NCBI GenBank assembly: GCA_009772925.1
Contig: WOUQ01000019.1
Coordinates: 1 to 45,573 of the forward strand
Direction: 5' to 3'
DNA from: a bacterium
Lineage (GTDB): Bacteria > Pseudomonadota > Gammaproteobacteria > Burkholderiales > Thiobacillaceae
DNA: 45,573 nt
Under the pieces are notes generated by a model. It ran no database searches, was not told the DNA's origin, and saw only the letters and a program-made list of their open reading frames with translations. Below, piece after piece: positions 41,096 through 45,573 of this stretch. Made by a program: the position numbers and the translations under genes. Within the stretch, counting starts at the first letter, position 1. Every line of letters begins with the position of its first letter.

Positions 41096-42862
41096 ATGTC
41101 CACCCTGATTCCCAGCCTTTCTTCCTGCCTGTCCCGCATGACCTCGGGCGAGAAGCGCTTCGCCCAGCGCCTGGAAGCCAAGCTGGAGGACGACTACCTG
41201 TGCTGGTACGACGTGCCGGTGGGGCCGGCGCAACTGCATCCCGACTTCATCGTCCTGCACCCCCGGCGCGGGCTCATCGTCCTCGAGGTGAAGGACTGGA
41301 AAGCCGACACCCTGCGCGCCATGACCCGTGCCCAGGCCACCCTGCTCACCGCCGACGGCGAGAAACAGGCGCCCAACCCGCTGGAGCAGGCGCGCCAGTA
41401 TGCGCACGCGGTGGTGGACATGCTGGAGCGGGATGCGCAGCTCACCTTCTCCAGCGGCAGGATGCGGGGCAGGCTGCTGTTCCCCTGGACCTACGGCGTC
41501 GTCCTCGCCGCCATCAGCCGGCGCCAGTTCGAGGCCGCCGGCCTGGGCGAGGTACTGGAGGGGCATCGCGTGATCTGCCAGGACGAGATGAGCGAATCGG
41601 TCGATGCCGAAGACTTCCAGCGCCGGCTCTGGGAAATGTTTCACCTGGGCGGCTACGGCCATCTCTCGCTGCCGCAGATCGACCGCATCCGCTGGCACCT
41701 GTTTCCCGACCTGCGCCTGCCCTCGGCGCAGATCGGCCTGTTCGACGAGGCCGATGCGGCCAGTCCCGACCTCATGCGCGTGCTCGACCTGCAGCAGGAA
41801 CAACTGGCGCGCAGCCTGGGCGGCGGACACCGGGTCATTCACGGCGTCGCCGGCTCCGGCAAGACGCTGATCCTGGGCTATCGCGCCGAACACCTGGCGC
41901 GGGCCTGCGCCAAGCCCATCCTGGTGCTGTGCTACAACAAGGCGCTGGCGCGCCGGCTGGAACACTGGATGCGGACGCGCGGCGTCGCCGAGAAGGTGCA
42001 CATCGGCACCTTTCACGCCTGGTGCCACCGCCAGCTCACCGCCTACCATGTCGGCCTGCCGGCCGGTGACGCGGGCGATCGCGCCTATTTCGACGCCCTG
42101 GTGCAACGCGTCATCGAAGGCGTCGACCGCCAGCTCATCCCGCGCGCGCAGTACGACGCCGTGCTCATCGACGAGGGCCACGACTTCCGGCCCGAATGGC
42201 TGAAACTGGTGACGCAGATGGTGGATCCGCGCACCGATTCCCTGCTGGTGCTCTATGACGATGCGCAGTCCATCTATGCCACCGGCAAGCGCCGCGATTT
42301 CAGTTTCCGCGGCGTCGGCATCCGCGCCCAGGGCCGCACCACGATCCTCAGGGTGAACTACCGCAACACGCGGGAAATCCTCCATTACGCGCTGCACGCC
42401 GCGCAACGCATCCTCGCCCCCGCCGAGGCCGCCGAGGATGGGGTGCCGCGGCTCGCGCCGCTGTCGGCCGGACGTCACGGCGACGCGCCGCAGGTGGTGC
42501 GCCTGCCCAGCCTGCGCGAGGAGGCCGCCTGGCTGGCCAAGCAGCTCAAGGCCGCGCATCGCGCCGGCACCGCCTGGCGCGAGATGGCGGTGCTCTACCG
42601 GCATTACGAACCGGTCGGCCAGACCGTGAACAGCGTCTTCCGCCTGGTCGGCATCCCCCTCACCTGGAAGGATGCGGTCCGCTTCGGCGCGCGCCAGGAC
42701 ACGGTCAAGCTGCTGCCCTTCCATAGCAGCAAGGGCCTGGAATTCTCCCTGGTGGCCATTCCCGGCATGGGGCGGGAAGCCGCGGACGACGACGAGGAAA
42801 TGCGCCTGTTGTACGTCGCCCTGACCCGCGCCACCGAGAAACTGTTGCTCACTGGCACCTGA
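41096..42862 (+). CDS. NERD-domain UvrD/Rep-like helicase
   Basis: The 588 residues join an N-terminal NERD nuclease-related domain (HPDFIVLHPRRGLIVLEVKDW, the D...ExK pattern of restriction-like folds) to a superfamily 1 helicase. Helicase motifs are Walker A GVAGSGKTLI, motif II VLIDEGHDF, motif III LVLYDDAQSIY, motif V SSKGLEFSLV and motif VI LLYVALTRATEKLLL. It ends eight residues after motif VI, so there is no extra tail. NERD helicases are poorly characterised; some occur in defence settings. Here it stands alone, 121 bp after the transglycosylase gene. Confidence 0.88.
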   Translation: MSTLIPSLSSCLSRMTSGEKRFAQRLEAKLEDDYLCWYDVPVGPAQLHPDFIVLHPRRGLIVLEVKDWKADTLRAMTRAQATLLTADGEKQAPNPLEQARQYAHAVVDMLERDAQLTFSSGRMRGRLLFPWTYGVVLAAISRRQFEAAGLGEVLEGHRVICQDEMSESVDAEDFQRRLWEMFHLGGYGHLSLPQIDRIRWHLFPDLRLPSAQIGLFDEADAASPDLMRVLDLQQEQLARSLGGGHRVIHGVAGSGKTLILGYRAEHLARACAKPILVLCYNKALARRLEHWMRTRGVAEKVHIGTFHAWCHRQLTAYHVGLPAGDAGDRAYFDALVQRVIEGVDRQLIPRAQYDAVLIDEGHDFRPEWLKLVTQMVDPRTDSLLVLYDDAQSIYATGKRRDFSFRGVGIRAQGRTTILRVNYRNTREILHYALHAAQRILAPAEAAEDGVPRLAPLSAGRHGDAPQVVRLPSLREEAAWLAKQLKAAHRAGTAWREMAVLYRHYEPVGQTVNSVFRLVGIPLTWKDAVRFGARQDTVKLLPFHSSKGLEFSLVAIPGMGREAADDDEEMRLLYVALTRATEKLLLTGT

Positions 42863-42893
42863 CGTCGGCCCTGGCGCGATTGCGCCCGGGTGC

Positions 42894-42922
42894 TTTAACT
42901 TATTGATCCTGCAAGCTATGCT
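42894..42922 (+). promoter_or_regulatory. Likely promoter of the FlaG-like gene
   Basis: TTTAAC, a 17-bp spacer and TATGCT lie 35 bp before ATG 42957 in a locally A+T-rich patch. Confidence 0.45.
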
Positions 42923-42956
42923 GTAACCGTAACGTCATCACATCGTCTCTCGTCGC

Positions 42957-43319
42957 ATGGAAATCAAAGCTTTCACGTCCGTCCTCTCCGCACCGGCCAC
43001 GGCCGCGGGGTTATCGCGTGCGGTGGCCGGCAAGAACGCCGCCCAGGGCACGGCGTCCGATGCGGGACAGCAGAAAGCCGAGGATGTGGAACTGGCCCGG
43101 CGCGAGGAAGCGCTCCGGGCCGCCCGCGAAGCGACCAGGGTCGCGGCAGCGCGGTTCCACAGCGGCGGCAGCATCGAGTTCGAACAGCAGGAAGGCACGC
43201 GCGTCATGCGCGTCCTCGACAGCAAGGACGTCCTCATCTACCAGATGCCGCCCAAGGGACAACTGATGCTGGTGCGCGCCGAGGACGTCGACGCGGGCCA
43301 TGCCATCGACCGCGCCTGA
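42957..43319 (+). CDS. Small protein with FlaG-like C-terminus
   Basis: The 120 residues have an Ala-rich, charged N-terminal half (a likely helix, ELARREEALRAAREATRVAA) and a compact C-terminal half SIEFEQQEGTRVMRVLDS, then KDVLIYQMPPKG. The C-terminal half resembles the FlaG fold (…V.V.D..TGEVIRQIP), found in proteins affecting flagellar filament length. No flagellar gene is in the window, so this is a fold-level suggestion only. It is monocistronic with its own promoter and terminator. Confidence 0.65.
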   Translation: MEIKAFTSVLSAPATAAGLSRAVAGKNAAQGTASDAGQQKAEDVELARREEALRAAREATRVAAARFHSGGSIEFEQQEGTRVMRVLDSKDVLIYQMPPKGQLMLVRAEDVDAGHAIDRA

Positions 43320-43369
43320 GTCGGAATTCGTCGGCTCGCATAGCGGCCAGCCGGCATACGCCAGAAAGC

Positions 43370-43397
43370 AAAAAGCCCCTCGACGAGGGGCTTTTTT
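43370..43397. terminator. Bidirectional intrinsic terminator
   Basis: AAAAAGCCCCT, loop CGACG and AGGGGCTTTTTT, with A and T tracts on both sides, between convergent genes ending at 43319 and 43413. It serves both. Confidence 0.9.
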
Positions 43398-43412
43398 CTG
43401 GCTGGGACTGTG

Positions 43413-44291
43413 TCAATTGCCCGGCGAGCCGCCCGCCACCACGGTCAGGGTGTCGCGGATGACGCCCGGCGCCTCGACGATGCGCATGAAGTTGCCCATG
43501 CCCACGTTCGGCCAGCCCAGCGCGATGCGGAAGCGGGCGAAGAGGTGGTTCACCTTGTTGTCCACCACGTAGATTTCATAAGGCAGGGCGGCAATGTTGT
43601 CGGCGCCGATGGTCTTCACCCACCAGCCCTCGCCCTCCTTGGGATCGTTCAAGGCCACGCCGAACACCGCCAGCTTCTTGTCCGGCTGGATGATTTCGTA
43701 GACCTTCGCGGTCTTGCCCAGGCCGCGCGCCAGATTCTCCTGGATGGTCTTCACCGCGTCCTCGAAGGACAACTGCTCCATCAGCAGGTTCTTGTCCGAC
43801 TCGAAGCCTTCCATGCCGAACATGTACTGGTAGTCGGCGAGATCCTTGGCATCGACGCTGCCACCTGTCGGCTTGCCGGCACCCAGGGCGCGCGCGAGTT
43901 TTCCGTGCGCCGCCTTCACCGAACGGTCGGCGAGCGGATACTGCTTGCGCAGATAGGCGCGCAGCCAGTACTCGACGTTCTCGTAGGACACCGTGCCGTC
44001 GCTCTTCACGCCGACGCGAATGGGGGCACCGACGATGGCGGCACCGCCGATGCCACGGATCGTGTTCAACAGGCCCGGCTCGGTGGCCACCACGACGCCG
44101 TAGCCCGGCAGGCCGGACGGCGCGTATTTGCCGATGACGTTGAAGCCGCCCTTGCTCAGCTTGCCTTCGACCTGGGCCATGAGGCTGTTGATGTCGCCAG
44201 CCGGCAGCTTGCTGCCTTGAAAATACGGGCTGAGGGCCAGCGCCAGAGGCGCCCAGAACAGCAGGGCCAGTACCGCGAACATGCGCTTCAT
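43413..44291 (-). CDS. Secreted protein of unknown function, possibly DUF302-like
   Basis: A 292-residue precursor with a clear signal peptide (MKRMFAVLALLFWAPLALALS). The mature protein has two similar-looking halves: residues 30-100 (LMAQVEGKLSKGGFNVIGKY ... IRVGV) and residues 180-290 (LSFEDAVKTIQENLARGLG ... EIYVVDNKVNHLFARFRIAL). The second recalls DUF302 proteins (a conserved hydrophobic P-x-x-hhVY pattern). Function unknown; the porin gene upstream on the same strand is separated by a terminator. ATG 44291 is used because it begins the signal peptide. Confidence 0.8.
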   Translation of the reverse strand: MKRMFAVLALLFWAPLALALSPYFQGSKLPAGDINSLMAQVEGKLSKGGFNVIGKYAPSGLPGYGVVVATEPGLLNTIRGIGGAAIVGAPIRVGVKSDGTVSYENVEYWLRAYLRKQYPLADRSVKAAHGKLARALGAGKPTGGSVDAKDLADYQYMFGMEGFESDKNLLMEQLSFEDAVKTIQENLARGLGKTAKVYEIIQPDKKLAVFGVALNDPKEGEGWWVKTIGADNIAALPYEIYVVDNKVNHLFARFRIALGWPNVGMGNFMRIVEAPGVIRDTLTVVAGGSPGN

Positions 44292-44333
44292 GGTGTGATT
44301 CCGTATACAAACAAACAATGGTGCATTCTAAAC

Positions 44334-44359
44334 AAAAAAGCCGGGGAAGCCCCGGCTTT
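44334..44359 (-). terminator. Intrinsic terminator of the porin gene
   Basis: On the minus strand AAAGCCGGGG, loop CTT and CCCCGGCTTTTTTG: a 10-bp stem with a T tract, 20 bases beyond the porin stop. Confidence 0.9.
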
Positions 44360-44379
44360 CTTGCGGAAACAACGCCTTA

Positions 44380-45513
44380 TCAGAACTTGGCGCCGTAGGA
44401 GACGCCGAAGGAATCCTGGTACATGGTGTTGTCGATACCCGCCGTGGCGCCCTTGCCCTTCACCGTGTTCTCGAAGGCGTGCATGTAGGCCAGGGACAGT
44501 TCGCCGCCGCCCGCCAGGGTCCAGGTGGCACCCAGGGTGACATGGTCCGTGATGACGCCAGGCGCGAGCATGTTGAAGAAGGTCTGGTCACCCTTGTATG
44601 GCTCATCGTTGTAGATGTAGCCGGCACGCAAGACCAGGTTCTTGTCGTATTGGTAGGCTACGCCCAGCTTATAGACGTTGATGTCTTCCCAGCCGAAACC
44701 GGCACCGTTGTCGGCACCCAGGGGGCCACCCTCATTCGCCTTGTTGGACAGCGACTTCACACCGTCATATTCAATGCGCTGGTAGTCGAAGGCCACCAGC
44801 AGCTTGGGGGTAGCCTGCCAGGCCAGACCCACGCCCCAATTCGCGGGAATATCAAAATCGCCCTGCTCGGCGAACAGGCCCTTGTAGTCGTCGAACTCGT
44901 CCATGTAGGTCTTCGACTGATACGTCGCGCCCAGGGTCAGGGTCGGCGAAACCTTGCCGGTCCAGCCCAGGCCGAAGCCATAACCGAAAGAGCTGTCGTG
45001 GCCCTTGTTGGTGCACTTGTTCGCGTCGATAGAAGCGCCAGGAAAGCCGCACATATTCTGGATGCCGAACATCTCGAAGCGCTGATAGGCCAGCTTGGCG
45101 CTGATGCCGACGGAGTGGTTCTCGTTGAGCTTGAGGGACAGAGTCGGTGCAATGAAAAGCTGGGACAGGTCGATACCCGCATTACCACTCCCCAGCGTAG
45201 CAACACCACCGCCTGGAGGGGGCAACAACAGCACGGTATTCAGTTTCTTGTAGTCGGTGGCCATCCCCCCCATGCCATAGACCGACACCCCCACTGACAT
45301 GTCATCGCGGATCATGCGGTTGTAGCCGAACTCGGGCATGAAATAGTTTTCCGAGTCGTTGGCGTCAAAGGTGACCCCGCCAATCTCCGACTCCCGCTGC
45401 GGCCGGAAGTAATCGATACCCACGTCCCAGCGATTCCCCACCAGCACCATGTTGGCCGGGTTGGTGGCAGCGGCTAGCAGGCTGTTGAAAAACCGGTCGA
45501 CGCGCTCCCGCAC
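44380..45513 (-). CDS. OmpP1/FadL-family outer membrane porin, 5'-truncated
   Basis: FadL-type beta-barrels import hydrophobic compounds such as fatty acids or aromatics. From AAATNPANMVLVGNRWDVGIDYF onward the sequence is typical, ending in aromatic Phe (SYGAKF) as outer membrane proteins do. The signal peptide and first part (normally about 50 residues, ending near xSLAAATNPA) are absent. Instead the frame enters the 96-bp terminal repeat at 45478, where the GTG 45513 start and MRERVDRFFNSLL residues belong to the repeat. The gene is probably interrupted by an insertion sequence or the contig end. Confidence 0.8.
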   Translation of the reverse strand: MRERVDRFFNSLLAAATNPANMVLVGNRWDVGIDYFRPQRESEIGGVTFDANDSENYFMPEFGYNRMIRDDMSVGVSVYGMGGMATDYKKLNTVLLLPPPGGGVATLGSGNAGIDLSQLFIAPTLSLKLNENHSVGISAKLAYQRFEMFGIQNMCGFPGASIDANKCTNKGHDSSFGYGFGLGWTGKVSPTLTLGATYQSKTYMDEFDDYKGLFAEQGDFDIPANWGVGLAWQATPKLLVAFDYQRIEYDGVKSLSNKANEGGPLGADNGAGFGWEDINVYKLGVAYQYDKNLVLRAGYIYNDEPYKGDQTFFNMLAPGVITDHVTLGATWTLAGGGELSLAYMHAFENTVKGKGATAGIDNTMYQDSFGVSYGAKF

Positions 45514-45573
45514 CTGAGCGAGTATCGAACGCGAGGACGACGAGGAGACGGGGATCCATGCGAGGAGCCGACC
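45478..45573 (-). mobile_element. Inverted terminal repeat, second copy
   Basis: This is the exact reverse complement of 4-99. It abuts the porin coding sequence at a CTAG. Both copies show the same element end, so two inversely oriented copies of one repeat, or one element with long terminal inverted repeats, would bound the window. Confidence 0.45.

Overview
This window looks like one contig from a high-G+C betaproteobacterium. Four things point there. EF-P carries Arg32 and sits next to its rhamnosyltransferase EarP. The order tRNA-Leu / tig / clpP / clpX / lon / hupB / tRNA-Val is typical of the class. So is pyrG-kdsA-eno-ftsB-zipA-ligA. Hopanoid-pathway squalene genes hpnCDE are present. 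I cannot fix the genus; Nitrosomonadales, Rhodocyclales or a relative would all fit. Most of the window is ordinary core chromosome. There is no rRNA, CRISPR array, prophage or intact transposase gene.

Layout. 0.1-1.9 kb (+): earP-efp. 1.9-6.6 kb (-): rnr, rlmB, hpt and a methylthioinosine phosphorylase, i.e. RNA turnover plus purine salvage. 6.6 kb (+): tRNA-Leu(CAG). 6.9-8.1 kb (-): a short malic enzyme. 8.2-9.4 kb: the one accessory-looking stretch, with dispersed palindromes, a tandem 24-bp repeat and a row of tiny, partly frameshifted minus-strand ORFs. 9.4-15.9 kb (-): the protein quality-control block, starting at one tRNA gene and ending at another. 16-19 kb (+): hpnC-hpnD-hpnE, converting farnesyl diphosphate to squalene. 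19.0-19.9 kb: a 140-bp heptamer array feeding directly into an SDR gene. 19.9-28.4 kb (-): pyrG-kdsA-eno-ftsB-zipA-ligA-[41-codon ORF]-galU, almost every junction overlapping. 28.5-29.2 kb (-): fluoride channel crcB with a DUF190 gene. 29.3-31.9 kb (-): glucan phosphorylase, with orn upstream. 32.6-35.5 kb (+): M48 protease, cytochrome c, pterin dehydratase, rsgA. 35.5-37.8 kb (-): CBS protein, DJ-1 protein, FAD oxidase. 37.9-43.3 kb (+): lipoprotein, GcvR-like ACT protein, YkgJ-type protein, MltB-type transglycosylase, NERD helicase, FlaG-like protein. 43.4-45.5 kb (-): a secreted protein and an OmpP1/FadL porin that lacks its N-terminus.

The window is bounded by a perfect 96-bp inverted repeat. 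It probably marks insertion-sequence ends and cuts into the porin gene. The most unusual items are: (1) a 41-codon ORF wedged between ligA and galU that repeats the first eight residues of GalU with different, synonymous codons and holds two tandem perfect hairpins; (2) pyrimidine-rich 7-bp tandem arrays at three loci, two of them G3N4 arrays able to form G-quadruplexes and each abutting a start codon that lacks a ribosome binding site; (3) the cassette of tiny ORFs downstream of tRNA-Val. I do not see a clearly new enzymatic or defence system; these are leads, not established systems.
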